Source: Streptomyces sp. Root431
GTDB taxonomy: Bacteria > Actinomycetota > Actinomycetes > Streptomycetales > Streptomycetaceae
DNA: 64,000 bases
Direction: 5' to 3'
Assembly (NCBI RefSeq): GCF_001426585.1
Contig: NZ_LMEI01000011.1
Span: 370,240 to 434,239 of the forward strand
In this document: positions 41,059-49,920 of the stretch, piece by piece
Position numbering within the stretch: position 1 is the stretch's first letter
Layout: each line of letters starts with the position of its first letter
Notes under the pieces: model-generated
What the model saw: only the letters and a program-made list of their open reading frames with translations
What the model was told of the DNA's origin: nothing
Databases searched by the model: none
Program-made: the position numbers and the translations under genes

Positions 41059-43266
41059 TCACGGCAGGGGCGCCACCTCGACGGGGAAGCCGTTGAGGAC
41101 GGCGGTGCCGGAGAGGGGGTCGATCCGGGAACCGTCGAGGAGCTGGTTGACGTTGACGCCGGGCCGCGCGGCCGCCACGGAGAGCCGGGTGCCGGGCCGG
41201 TCGTGGCCCCAGCCGTGCGGGAGGCTCACCACGCCGGGGCGCACCCCGTCGGTGATCTCCACCGGCACGTCGAGGGAGCCGCCGTCCCCGGTGATCCGGG
41301 CGGGTGCGCCGTCGGCCAGGCGCAGGCGGGCCGCGTCCTCGGGGTGCACCTGGAGGGTGCAGCGGTTGGAGCCGCCGCCCAGGGCGGGGGTGTTGTGCAG
41401 CCAGCTGTTGTTCGAGCGCAGGTGCCGGCGCCCGACGAGCTGGAGGGTGCCGGGGGCCGGTACGGCGTGCAGCGCGGCGCGCAGGCGGGGCAGGTCGGCG
41501 GCGATCGGCGCGGGGAGGAGTTCGATCCGGCCGCTGCGGGTCTTGAGAACCTGCTGGACGCGCGGCTTGAGCGGGCCGAGGTCGATGCCGTGCGGCCGGG
41601 CCCGCAGCTCGTCGAGGGTGAGTCCGTACGGGCCGAGGCGCAGCATCAGGTCGAGGCGGCGCTCGGGGCCGGTGGCGCCGGTGAGCCCGGCCGCGTACTC
41701 CTTCGGATCCGCGCCGTACGCCGGTGAGTGCTCCTGCGCGACGGCCTTGGCGAGGGTGGTGTCGATCGCGAGGTCGTCGACGGCGGACGGCGGGGCGCCG
41801 TGCATGCCGGAGACGGCGAGGATCAGCCGGGCGTGGATCTCGCACTCGTCCATCGCGTCCGCTTCAAGGGGGACGGCGGCCGGGGTGTAGCGGGCCTGGT
41901 CGCGGACGGCGAAGCCGTTGAAGGCGAAGTCGAAGTGGGCGCTCCGGGAGGGCGGGGGCGGGGGCAGGACGACGTCGGCGTGGCGGGTGGTCTCGTTGAG
42001 GTACGGATCGACGGCGACCATGAGGTCGAGGGAGCCGAGGGCCGCGTCGAGCCGGTTCCCGTCGGGGGCGGACAGGACGGGGTTGGCGGCGACGGTGATG
42101 ACCGCCCGGATGCGTCCGTCCCCCGGCGTCTCGATCTCCTCGGCGAGCGCGACCAGCGGCAACTCCCCCTTGACCTCGGGGTGGTGGGAGACGCGGCTGT
42201 GCCGGCGGCCGAGGTCGAAACCCCTGCCGGGGCCCGGCGGACGGGGGGCCGGGGCGGTGGCGGAGAGCGGGAAGAGCGCGCCTCCGGGCCGGTCGAGGTT
42301 GCCGGTGAGGACGTTGAGGACGTCGACGAGCCAGTTGCCGAGAGTGCCGTACTCCACGGTGGAGCTGCCCATCCGTCCGTAGACGGCGGCGGAGGGCGCG
42401 GCGGCCAGTTCGCGGGCGAGGGTACGGATCGTGGCGGCGTCCACGTCGCAGGCGGGGGCGACGGCCTCGGGGGTGAACTCCCGCACCGCCGCCCGTACCT
42501 CCTCGACGCCTTCGACTTGGGCGGCGAGCGGGCCGAGGTCGGTGAGGTCCTCCGCGAAGAGGGTGTGGACGAGGGCGGCGAGGAGGAGCGCGTCGGCGCC
42601 GGGGCGGATGGCGACGTGGCGGTCGGCGACGCGCGCGGTGCGGGTGCGCCGGGGGTCGACGACGGTGAGGGTGCCGCCGCGCCGGCGGAGCGCCTTGAGC
42701 CTGCCGGGGAAGTCGGGGGCGGTGCAGAGGCTTCCGTTGGAGTCCAGCGGGTTGGCGCCGAGGATCAGGAGGTGGTGGGTGCGGTCGAGGTCCGGGACGG
42801 GCACGGCGAAGGGGTCCCCGAACAGCAGGCCGCTGGAGACGTGCTTGGGCATCTGGTCGAGCGTGGACGCGGTGAAGAGGTTCCGCGTGCGCAGGGCGCC
42901 GATGAGGAGGGGCGGGTAGAGGGCGCCGGCGATCGTGTGCACATTGGGGTTGCCGAGGACGATACCCACGGAGTCCGGCCCGTACTCCTCGATCAGCGGC
43001 CGGATCCGGGCGGCGATGGTGTCGAACGCCTCGGCCCAGCTCGCCTCCTGGAGCCGGCCGTCCTTGCGGACGAGCGGGCGGCGGAGCCGGTCCGGGTCGG
43101 CGTCGACCTCGGGGAAGGCGGCGCCCTTGGGACAGACGAACCCCTGGCTGAAGACGTCCTCGCGGTCGCCGCGGGCTCCCGTGACCCGGGAGCCGTCGGG
43201 CGTCAGGGTCAGCGTCAGTCCGCAGGTCGCTTCGCAGAGGGGGCAGATGCGCAGGACGGTGGGCAT
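41059..43266 (-). CDS. Molybdopterin-dependent oxidoreductase (735 aa)
   Basis: DMSO-reductase family large subunit. The N-terminal [4Fe-4S] motif is CPLCEATC with a fourth Cys in VFSQGFVCPKG. It is followed by the bis-MGD domains (GIVLGNPNVHTIAGALYPPLLIGALRTRN; DRTHHLLILGANPLDSNGS; VVDPRRTRTARVADRHVAIRPGADALLL) and the C-terminal dinucleotide-binding domain (SSNSWLHN-like RSNNSWLHNTP, VSLPHGWGH). No Tat signal, so cytoplasmic. The substrate is not evident; the group includes uncharacterised thiosulfate-, formate- or nitrate-reductase relatives. ATG 43266 has GGGAGACG. A TetR and an operator lie immediately upstream. Confidence 0.9.
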   Translation of the reverse strand: MPTVLRICPLCEATCGLTLTLTPDGSRVTGARGDREDVFSQGFVCPKGAAFPEVDADPDRLRRPLVRKDGRLQEASWAEAFDTIAARIRPLIEEYGPDSVGIVLGNPNVHTIAGALYPPLLIGALRTRNLFTASTLDQMPKHVSSGLLFGDPFAVPVPDLDRTHHLLILGANPLDSNGSLCTAPDFPGRLKALRRRGGTLTVVDPRRTRTARVADRHVAIRPGADALLLAALVHTLFAEDLTDLGPLAAQVEGVEEVRAAVREFTPEAVAPACDVDAATIRTLARELAAAPSAAVYGRMGSSTVEYGTLGNWLVDVLNVLTGNLDRPGGALFPLSATAPAPRPPGPGRGFDLGRRHSRVSHHPEVKGELPLVALAEEIETPGDGRIRAVITVAANPVLSAPDGNRLDAALGSLDLMVAVDPYLNETTRHADVVLPPPPPSRSAHFDFAFNGFAVRDQARYTPAAVPLEADAMDECEIHARLILAVSGMHGAPPSAVDDLAIDTTLAKAVAQEHSPAYGADPKEYAAGLTGATGPERRLDLMLRLGPYGLTLDELRARPHGIDLGPLKPRVQQVLKTRSGRIELLPAPIAADLPRLRAALHAVPAPGTLQLVGRRHLRSNNSWLHNTPALGGGSNRCTLQVHPEDAARLRLADGAPARITGDGGSLDVPVEITDGVRPGVVSLPHGWGHDRPGTRLSVAAARPGVNVNQLLDGSRIDPLSGTAVLNGFPVEVAPLP

Positions 43267-43300
43267 GGCGTCTCCCTGGTGCGTCGGGTGGCGCCGAGCA

Positions 43301-43312
43301 TACCGACCGGTA
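43301..43312. promoter_or_regulatory. TetR-type palindrome before the molybdoenzyme gene
   Basis: TACCG-AC-CGGTA, perfect 5-bp arms, about 35 bp upstream of the molybdoenzyme start and just below the TetR gene. It is comparable to the site at 3437-3450. Confidence 0.55.
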
Positions 43313-43377
43313 GGCACGTACGGGAGGGGTGTGCGGGAGCCGGGTGCGGGAGCGAGGCGTCGGCTCCCCCGCGGAGG

Positions 43378-44067
43378 CTAGGAGAGCGAGGGCGCCAGGT
43401 AGGCGTACAGGAGTTGGCGGGTCTCGTCGACGAGCGCCGGGTCGCCGTCCGGGTCCGTCCGGAAGGCGAGCCGGACGAGGGCGTCGGCGGTCTCGACGCC
43501 GACCAGGACCTTCCGGCGCAGGGCCTCGTCGGCGGCGCGGCCGAGGTGGACGGCGAGCAGCGAGCAGAGCCGATCGGCGACGAGGTCGTTGGGATGCCCG
43601 GCGGAGCCGTCCGCGTCCTCCCCCGCCTCGTCGGCACCGGCCTCGGAGTCCTCCGCCGTCTCGCCCGGCGCGCCTCCCGGCACGCCGAAGTCGACGAGCG
43701 CGAAGCCCGGGACGGTCCGCTTCATGGCGATGAACTCGTCGAGGACGCCGTCGATGGCTCCGTACGCGTCGAGGACGGGCGTCGCCGCGAAGCGGGTGGA
43801 GATCCGCTCGGCGTACTGGTCGAGGTTGCGGTGGGCGAGGGCGGCGACCATCGCCCGCTTGTTGCCGAAGAAGCGGTAGACGGAGCCGATGGGAACGCCG
43901 GCGCGGGCGGCGACGGCCCGGGTGCTCAGCTGTTCGTAGCCGGTCTCGTCGAGGAGGACGGCGCAGGCGTCGAGGATCCGGGCGAGCCGCTCGGCGCTGC
44001 GCTGCTGGACGGGGGCGCGGCGGAGCACCGGCGGGGTCTTCGGGCGGGTCTGGGGCACGGGGACCAT
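43378..44067 (-). CDS. TetR family regulator (229 aa)
   Basis: The HTH covers residues about 22-68: QQRSAERLARILDACAVLLD, ETGYEQLSTRAVAARAGVPI, GSVYRFFGNKRAMVAALAHR. The C-terminal domain contains an acidic insertion with GAPGETAEDSEAGADEAGEDADGSAG (read in parts). It lies 111 bp upstream of the molybdoenzyme on the same strand, with a palindromic operator between, so it is the likely local regulator. Confidence 0.9.
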   Translation of the reverse strand: MVPVPQTRPKTPPVLRRAPVQQRSAERLARILDACAVLLDETGYEQLSTRAVAARAGVPIGSVYRFFGNKRAMVAALAHRNLDQYAERISTRFAATPVLDAYGAIDGVLDEFIAMKRTVPGFALVDFGVPGGAPGETAEDSEAGADEAGEDADGSAGHPNDLVADRLCSLLAVHLGRAADEALRRKVLVGVETADALVRLAFRTDPDGDPALVDETRQLLYAYLAPSLS

Positions 44068-44130
44068 GATGCCGTTCCGGTCGGGATGAGGCTCACTCGC
44101 CCAAGAGGATTCCGCGATTCCCTTCGGGCG

Positions 44131-45399
44131 TCAGGCGATGAGCAGGCCGATGCCTCCGAGGGTGTACGCGATCATCAGCACGAACAGCGGCAGTTGGCCC
44201 GCGACGGCGCGGGCCGGCGGGAAGAGCCGGACGGACCGGTCGTGGGCGGCGACGACACCGAGGACGTGACCGGTGACGATCGCGGCGACCTGGAGGGTCG
44301 CGAGGCCGCCGGGACCCAGTGGTGGAGCGGGCGAGAGGGCGTTGTCAGTGCCCGCCGCCATGATGACTGTACGTGGTCCTTCGGTGACGAAGAGCGAGAA
44401 GTAGTGGGCGACGAGGTAGCCGAGGGCGATGGGCAGGAGCGAGTGGGCGAAGGAGGTGAGGGGTGTGGTGAGGGACCGGTCCATGAGGCGCAGGGCGCCC
44501 GCGCAGAGTCCGTAGAAGGCGGCGACGAGGGCGACGACGGCGAGCAGGCCGAGCGTGGCGGTGACGGTGGGGTCGAGGGAGGAGGTCTGGAGGGTGGTGA
44601 TCCAGCGGGGGTTGTCGGAGAGGCCGTCGTAGGCGGTGGAGCCGAGGAGGACGCAGACGGTGGCGACGAGACCGGGGGTCTGCGGGGTGGAGTCGAGGCT
44701 GTGGAAGGGGGAGCGCAGGACCAGGCGGCCGTCGGCGCGGCGGCCGAGGGGTGAGAGCCGGGCGAGGAGGGAGGAGTAGACCTCGAAGGGGTCGGCGTGG
44801 GCGAACCAGCGGTCGCCGTAGCGGGCGGCGCCGATGAGTTGGACGCCGGCGTGGACGGCGAGGGCGATGAGGAGGGTGGTGGTGGAGGTGTTGTCGGGGG
44901 CGACGAGTTCGAGCCAGGTGAAGAGGAGGAGTCCCGCGGCGGCCGGGCGGATGCCGAGTGCGGCGGGGATCGGGCGGGGGCTCCGTGGCGGGCGGAGGGA
45001 GTGGAGGGTGCGGAGCGGGTTGAGGAGGCGCCAGACGGGGCCGAGGAGGAGGGAGGCGGGGACGAGTCCGACCCAGAGGAGGACGTAGAGGGCGCCGGGG
45101 GCGGGGTTGCGGTCCGGGTCGTCGGGGCCGAGGAGGAGGTGGAGGAGGAACAGGAGGGCGGCGGCGGCGCCCAGGAGCCGGAGGGTGGTGCGGGTGGCCG
45201 GAGCGTCGGCCACCCGCTGGAGGGCCGCCGGGACGGGCCGCCCGGCCTCGTCGCCGCGGAAGCGGGACGAGGACCAGAGCAGCCCTAGGGCGAGGAAGGA
45301 GACGAGGAGTGCGGTGAAGGCGCCCGCGTAGGCGTAGAAGGGCGAGAGGGGGAGGTCGTGCCGGGAGCCGACGCCGTGGGCCAGCGGGACGCCGGTCAC
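44131..45399 (-). CDS. Polytopic membrane protein of unknown function (422 aa)
   Basis: About ten hydrophobic helices, for example FYAYAGAFTALLVSFLALGLLW at the N-terminus and LPLFVLMIAYTLGGIGLLIA at the C-terminus. Loops contain WRLLNPLRTLHSLRPPRSP and YGDRWFAHADPFEVYSSLLARLSPLG, which look conserved. I do not recognise the family. It starts GTG at 45399 overlapping the stop of the lipoprotein gene (GTGA), so it is the last gene of a three-gene coupled operon with a beta-helix membrane protein. A membrane partner of the other two is inferred. Confidence 0.82.
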   Translation of the reverse strand: MTGVPLAHGVGSRHDLPLSPFYAYAGAFTALLVSFLALGLLWSSSRFRGDEAGRPVPAALQRVADAPATRTTLRLLGAAAALLFLLHLLLGPDDPDRNPAPGALYVLLWVGLVPASLLLGPVWRLLNPLRTLHSLRPPRSPRPIPAALGIRPAAAGLLLFTWLELVAPDNTSTTTLLIALAVHAGVQLIGAARYGDRWFAHADPFEVYSSLLARLSPLGRRADGRLVLRSPFHSLDSTPQTPGLVATVCVLLGSTAYDGLSDNPRWITTLQTSSLDPTVTATLGLLAVVALVAAFYGLCAGALRLMDRSLTTPLTSFAHSLLPIALGYLVAHYFSLFVTEGPRTVIMAAGTDNALSPAPPLGPGGLATLQVAAIVTGHVLGVVAAHDRSVRLFPPARAVAGQLPLFVLMIAYTLGGIGLLIA

Positions 45400-46280
45400 C
45401 GGACGACGAGTTGGGTCAGGAGGAGTCCGGAGTCGTGGGTCTCGACCTCGAAGAGGCCGGTGCGGTCCGCGGTGAGGGTGAGGGTGGCGGGGACGCCGGG
45501 AGAGAGGGGGAGTTCGCGGTCGTAGCCGTGCACGTGGAGGGTGTCGGCGCGGTCGCCGGTGACGCGGAGGGTGAGGCGCTCGCCCTTCTTCAACTCGATG
45601 CGGTCAGGGGGTGGCTGAACGGTCTTTCCGGTGATGGTGAGGGTGACGGTCCGGCCGGTCTCGGACGGCAGGGGGGTCGGCGGGGCGGTGGTGGCGGTGT
45701 CCGTGCCCGTGGCGGACGGCGGGGTGGTCGGCGGCGCGGCGGTGCCCGTGCCCGTGGCGGACGGCGGCGCCGAGGCGGCGGGGGTGCCGTCCAGCCGGAC
45801 GGTGGCCTGGACGGGGGCGCCGGCGACGGCCCAGACGGTGTGGTCGTCCGCGTGGAGGCGGACGGTCAGGGTACGGACGCCGGGAGGTACGTACCCCCAG
45901 GCGCCGTACAGGCGGGCGGTCTCCCGGCCGTCGGCCAGGAGGCGGGCGTGGCCCCGGCCGGGGAGGGCGGCGCCGCCGGTGCTGTCCGGGGTGAAGCGGA
46001 ACCTCTCCACCGTGAGGTGGACGTTCCAGCCGCCCTCGGTGTCGGGCCTGACCTCGACCCGGACCGTGGGGGCGGTCGCCGCGGGGACCTCCCGCAGCCG
46101 GTGGCCGGACTCGTCGCGGGCGGGGAGCAGGGTGCCGCTGCTTCCACTGGCCTCCTCGTGGGTGGTGCCGGGCTTGTGGTGGGTGGTGGCCCGGCCGCCG
46201 CAGCCCGAGAGGGACAGCGCGGCAGCCAGGACGAGCACCAGGGAGAGGAGGGGCGCCGCCGCCCCGCGCGGGTGCGTCAC
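45396..46280 (-). CDS. Lipoprotein with cupredoxin-like C-terminal domain (294 aa)
   Basis: Lipobox LSLSGC (Cys about residue 26) after a hydrophobic signal, so outer-face membrane anchored. The middle is a beta domain (VRVEVRPDTEGGWNVHLTVERFRFTPD), then repeated PPSATGTGTA-like linkers. The last 90 residues (TLTITGKTVQPPPDRIELKKGERLTLRVTGDRADTLHVHGYDREL ... GLFEVETHDSGLLLTQLVV, in parts) have cupredoxin topology. A type 1 copper site would need Cys and a second His; here LHVHGY keeps His but the C-terminal ligands are missing, so copper binding is uncertain. ATGA overlap with the upstream gene. Confidence 0.82.
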   Translation of the reverse strand: MTHPRGAAAPLLSLVLVLAAALSLSGCGGRATTHHKPGTTHEEASGSSGTLLPARDESGHRLREVPAATAPTVRVEVRPDTEGGWNVHLTVERFRFTPDSTGGAALPGRGHARLLADGRETARLYGAWGYVPPGVRTLTVRLHADDHTVWAVAGAPVQATVRLDGTPAASAPPSATGTGTAAPPTTPPSATGTDTATTAPPTPLPSETGRTVTLTITGKTVQPPPDRIELKKGERLTLRVTGDRADTLHVHGYDRELPLSPGVPATLTLTADRTGLFEVETHDSGLLLTQLVVR

Positions 46281-48415
46281 GCCGTCCCCTCCTCACGGGG
46301 CCGCGGGTCGGCGGAGGACCCAGGGAGGACGGTGGCGGGCTCCGCCTCGGACGCGGACGCGGACTCCGCCTCGGGCTCGGACCCCCTCTGCTCCCCCGGG
46401 ATGGTCGTCCGCGGGGTGCGGGCGCCTGCCGCGATCACCGCCCAGAGGACCCAGACGACGCCGAGCAGCAGGCGGAACCAGGCGGGGCTGAGGGGGATGC
46501 CCGGGACCATCAGGACCGCCTTGTCGAAGGCGTCGAGCAGGGTGAGGGCGCCGAGGGCCACCGTGGTCCAGGCGAAGACGGGGCGGGTGGGCCGCAGGGC
46601 GAGGCCGATGACGGTCCACCAGACGCCGGTGAGGAGCAGTGCGAGGGCCGGGACGACGGTCGGGGTGAGGGCGAGGGTCGAGCCGGCCACGTCCAGGATC
46701 AGGCCCGCGAGGCCGAGGAGGGTGGCCACGGCCGCGAGCCGGTTGCCGCGCAGGCGACGCCACCACAGGGCGAAGCCGGCCAGGGCGAGGACGAGGGCGC
46801 TACCGAGGGCGAGCTGGGTCTCGACGCGCTGGAGGCCCCGGGCGCCGTACCAGTCGCAGCCTGCCGGGAGGCGGCGCGCCTGGACGCTGTAGTCGGCGCA
46901 GACGAGGAGCTGGGCGAGCTTGACGGGCTCGCCGACGAGGCGGTCGGTGTTTCCGGAGACGTCGCCGCGGCGCGCCCCGCAGCCGGGGAGGGCACCGGGG
47001 CTGGCGGCGCCGGCATCGGTCTGCCAGCAGTTGCCGCTGCCCTGGCCGTCCCACCAGACGTCGGTGCGGTTGGGGCGGGAGTTGCCGGCCTTGTCGACGC
47101 CGAGGTGGTTGTCGGCGTAGCGGTTGTGGTGGGAGGTGTCGGTCTGCTTGCCCCAGGCGGACTCGCCGCGGATGAAGGCGGGCACGGCGTTGAGGTAGAA
47201 GGCGGTGCGCTGGTGGCCGTACACCCAGTTGTTCTCGTAGAGGTTCCAGTTGCCGCCGGCGGTGATGATGCCGGTGCCGGGCGGCATGGAGATCTGGGGG
47301 CAGACGACGCCGCGTTCGTAGCCGCGGTCGACGGGCGGCTTGGCGCAGGTGCCGTCGGCGACGTATGGGTAGTAGTTCTCGTTGTTGTCGTGGATCAGGT
47401 TGCGTTCGAAGCGGGCGTGGTTCTGGGGCAGTCCGGGGTGGCCGGGGAAGGCGGAGTCCATGGAGGCGCCGCCCATGTTGTGGTCGAACTCGTTGTCGTG
47501 GACCCAGACGGAGTCTCCGGCGGTGCCGGAGTAGCCGACCATGTTGTGGTGGCTGCGGCAGCCGGTGATCTCGATGGAGTAGCGGGGGACGTCGTAGCCG
47601 CGGCCGTCGTTGATGTTGGAGGCCGAGCCGGGATAGATGCCGGAGTCGCCGTTGCCGTACGACTCGCAGTTCTTGTAGAGGCCGTGGTCGGAGGCGAAGG
47701 TGAGGAAGCCGTACTCGTCGTTCCAGCGGGTGAGGACGTCGTCGATGACGAAGCCGTCGGCGGCGAGGACGTAGAGCGAGTTGAAGGTCGTGCGCTGGGC
47801 GGTGAAGTTGCGGAAGTAGACGCCGTCGGACTGGTCGGCCCGGATGGCGTTGAGCTTCTGGTACTTGGCGTCGAAGACGACGTCCAGGCGGGAGGCGCCG
47901 GTGCCTTCGATCTGGAGGTCCTTCTTGCCGAGGATCGCGACCAGGTTCTGGTTGTGCGGGCACTGCCGCTGCTGCTCGTAGCTGAGGATCTGGTAGCCGA
48001 GCGAGGAGTTCGGGGCCTTGAGCGCGGCGCACGCGCCGGTGGGCTTGGGCAGTGAGGGCTCCTCCTCGTAGAGCCCGGGGAGGACGGCGATCGTCATCCC
48101 CGGCCGGTCGACGGCGTCGACGGCCTCCTGGAGGTGGCGGTAGCCGTCGCGGGCGCAGCGGTCGAGGAGGGCGAGGTTGCGGGCCTTCACCGGGGCGGGG
48201 AAGCCGGATATGCGACGTGCGAAGTCGGCGCGGTCGGTCTTGCAGACGAGGAGGTCGGGTTCGCCCGTGCGGGGCTTCGGCACGGTGCCGGAGCCGTCGG
48301 GGAAGGTGACGGGCCGCTCCTCGTGGGCCTGGGCCCCGGGCGCGGCGAGCAGGGCTCCGGCGAGGGCCGCGAGCACGACCGAGAGGACGAGGACGAATCT
48401 TCGGGTCCAGGACAT
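46277..48415 (-). CDS. Right-handed beta-helix surface protein with C-terminal membrane domain (712 aa)
   Basis: Signal peptide (FVLVLSVVLAALAGALLAAPGAQAHE), then a pectate-lyase/NosD-like parallel beta-helix (about residues 60-470) with repeated Asn-rich rungs such as GFLTFASDHGLYKNCESYGN, VVYSGTAGDSVWVHDNEFDHN-like GTAGDSVWVHDNEF and NWNLYENNWVYGHQRTAFYL. The C-terminal third is membrane, with four to five helices (ALGSALVLALAGFALWW and on) and a Ser/Glu-rich tail. The beta-helix lies outside the cell. Whether it is a lyase, NosD-like copper-delivery factor or binding protein is open. ATG 48415 is chosen to fit the signal peptide. First gene of the operon. Confidence 0.85.
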   Translation of the reverse strand: MSWTRRFVLVLSVVLAALAGALLAAPGAQAHEERPVTFPDGSGTVPKPRTGEPDLLVCKTDRADFARRISGFPAPVKARNLALLDRCARDGYRHLQEAVDAVDRPGMTIAVLPGLYEEEPSLPKPTGACAALKAPNSSLGYQILSYEQQRQCPHNQNLVAILGKKDLQIEGTGASRLDVVFDAKYQKLNAIRADQSDGVYFRNFTAQRTTFNSLYVLAADGFVIDDVLTRWNDEYGFLTFASDHGLYKNCESYGNGDSGIYPGSASNINDGRGYDVPRYSIEITGCRSHHNMVGYSGTAGDSVWVHDNEFDHNMGGASMDSAFPGHPGLPQNHARFERNLIHDNNENYYPYVADGTCAKPPVDRGYERGVVCPQISMPPGTGIITAGGNWNLYENNWVYGHQRTAFYLNAVPAFIRGESAWGKQTDTSHHNRYADNHLGVDKAGNSRPNRTDVWWDGQGSGNCWQTDAGAASPGALPGCGARRGDVSGNTDRLVGEPVKLAQLLVCADYSVQARRLPAGCDWYGARGLQRVETQLALGSALVLALAGFALWWRRLRGNRLAAVATLLGLAGLILDVAGSTLALTPTVVPALALLLTGVWWTVIGLALRPTRPVFAWTTVALGALTLLDAFDKAVLMVPGIPLSPAWFRLLLGVVWVLWAVIAAGARTPRTTIPGEQRGSEPEAESASASEAEPATVLPGSSADPRPREEGTA

Positions 48416-48495
48416 GCGCGTGAGAGTAGAGCATTGTTCATCTTTTCTGACCCCCTCGTGCGGCATCAATCCGGAACACCTCCGGCCACACCCCG

Positions 48496-48539
48496 TTGAC
48501 GTGAGCGTCGCGGAATCCTACGGTCATGCATAGGATTCC
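48496..48539 (+). promoter_or_regulatory. hmgA promoter overlapping a 9+9 inverted repeat
   Basis: TTGACG (48496-48501), 17-base spacer, TACGGT (48519-48524): a good sigma-70-type promoter. The inverted repeat GGAATCCTA-N10-TAGGATTCC at 48512-48539 covers the -10 box and the start-site region, exactly where a repressor would block RNA polymerase. The candidate ligand is the downstream GntR protein. Confidence 0.75.
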
Positions 48540-48566
48540 CTTGTGGGCTCAGGACAGGAGCGGGCG

Positions 48567-49880
48567 ATGACCACGGAGCAGGCCAGGAAGACGGCCGAGG
48601 CGCTCGACTACAGCACCGGATTCGGCAACGAGCACAGCTCGGAAGCGGTCCCCGGCGCGCTGCCGCACGGCCGCAACTCGCCGCAGCGCGCACCCCTCGG
48701 CCTCTACGCCGAGCAGCTCAGCGGCAGCGCCTTCACCGAGCCGCGGGCGCACAACCGCCGCTCCTGGCTCTACCGGATCCGCCCCTCGGCCGCGCACCCG
48801 CCGTTCACGCGGATCGACGACGGCTCGCTGCGCGGCGCCCCCTTCACCGAGACGGTGCCCGACCCCAACCGGCTCCGCTGGAACCCGCTGCCCGAACCGG
48901 CCCCCGGCACCGACTGGCTCGCCGGCCTGTGGACCCTCGGCGGCAACGGCGACGCGACCCAGCGCACCGGCATGGCCGTGCACCTCTACCACGCGAACGC
49001 CTCCATGGAGCGGGTCTTCGGCGACGCCGACGGCGAGCTCCTGATCGTCCCCGAGCGCGGCGGCCTCCTGCTCCGTACGGAGCTCGGCCTGCTCGCCGCC
49101 CACCCCGGCGAGGTCGCGCTGATCCCCCGCGGCGTCCGTTTCCGCGTCGAGCTCCTCGACGAGACGGCCCGCGGCTACGTCTGCGAGAACTACGGGGCGC
49201 CCTTCCAGCTCCCCGACCTCGGCCCGATCGGCGCCAACGGCCTCGCCAACGCCCGCGACTTCCGGGCCCCCGTCGCCGCCTACGAGGACGTCGAGGGACC
49301 GGTCGAGGTGGTCAACAAGTACTGCGGCCACCTCTGGGCCGCGACCTACGGCCACTCCCCGCTGGACGTCGTCGCCTGGCACGGCAACCACACCCCGTAC
49401 GTCTACGACCTGCGCCGTTTCAACGTCATCGGGACGATCTCCTACGACCACCCCGACCCGTCGATCTTCACGGTCCTCACCGCGCCGTCCGACACCCCGG
49501 GGCTCGCGGGCGTGGACTTCGTCGTCTTCGCCCCGCGCTGGCTCGTCGGCGAGGACACCTTCCGCCCGCCGTACTTCCACCGGAACGTGATGAGCGAGTA
49601 CATGGGCCTGATCGAAGGCGCGTACGACGCCAAGGCCGAGGGCTTCGTGCCCGGCGGCGGCTCGCTGCACAACATGATGTCGGCGCACGGCCCCGACCGG
49701 GAGACCTTCGACAAGGCCAGCGCGGCGGAGCTGAGGCCGCAGCGGATCGACGACGGCCTGGCCTTCATGTTCGAGACCCGCTGGCCGGTGACCGCGACCC
49801 CGCAGGCCGCGAACGCCGACCATCTGCAGAAGGGATACGACGACGTATGGCAGGGTCTTGAGCGCCACTTCCGGCCGTAG
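48567..49880 (+). CDS. hmgA: Homogentisate 1,2-dioxygenase (437 aa)
   Basis: Non-heme iron dioxygenase that opens homogentisate to maleylacetoacetate in tyrosine/phenylalanine degradation. Strong signatures are STGFGNEHSSEA, RPSAAHPPFTRID, YVCENYGAPFQLPDLGPIGANGLANARDF, WHGNHTPYVYDL, the iron site PPYFHRNVMSEYMG (His and Glu), and MSAHGPDRETF (third ligand His). Length matches the family. ATG 48567 with GGAGCGGG is preferred over GTG 48543. The GntR gene 40 bp downstream is the likely regulator, and the promoter carries a large inverted repeat. Confidence 0.97.
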   Translation: MTTEQARKTAEALDYSTGFGNEHSSEAVPGALPHGRNSPQRAPLGLYAEQLSGSAFTEPRAHNRRSWLYRIRPSAAHPPFTRIDDGSLRGAPFTETVPDPNRLRWNPLPEPAPGTDWLAGLWTLGGNGDATQRTGMAVHLYHANASMERVFGDADGELLIVPERGGLLLRTELGLLAAHPGEVALIPRGVRFRVELLDETARGYVCENYGAPFQLPDLGPIGANGLANARDFRAPVAAYEDVEGPVEVVNKYCGHLWAATYGHSPLDVVAWHGNHTPYVYDLRRFNVIGTISYDHPDPSIFTVLTAPSDTPGLAGVDFVVFAPRWLVGEDTFRPPYFHRNVMSEYMGLIEGAYDAKAEGFVPGGGSLHNMMSAHGPDRETFDKASAAELRPQRIDDGLAFMFETRWPVTATPQAANADHLQKGYDDVWQGLERHFRP

Positions 49881-49920
49881 AGTCCCGGCCGTAAGCCCGT
49901 AGCCCTCGTACGGAGAACAC

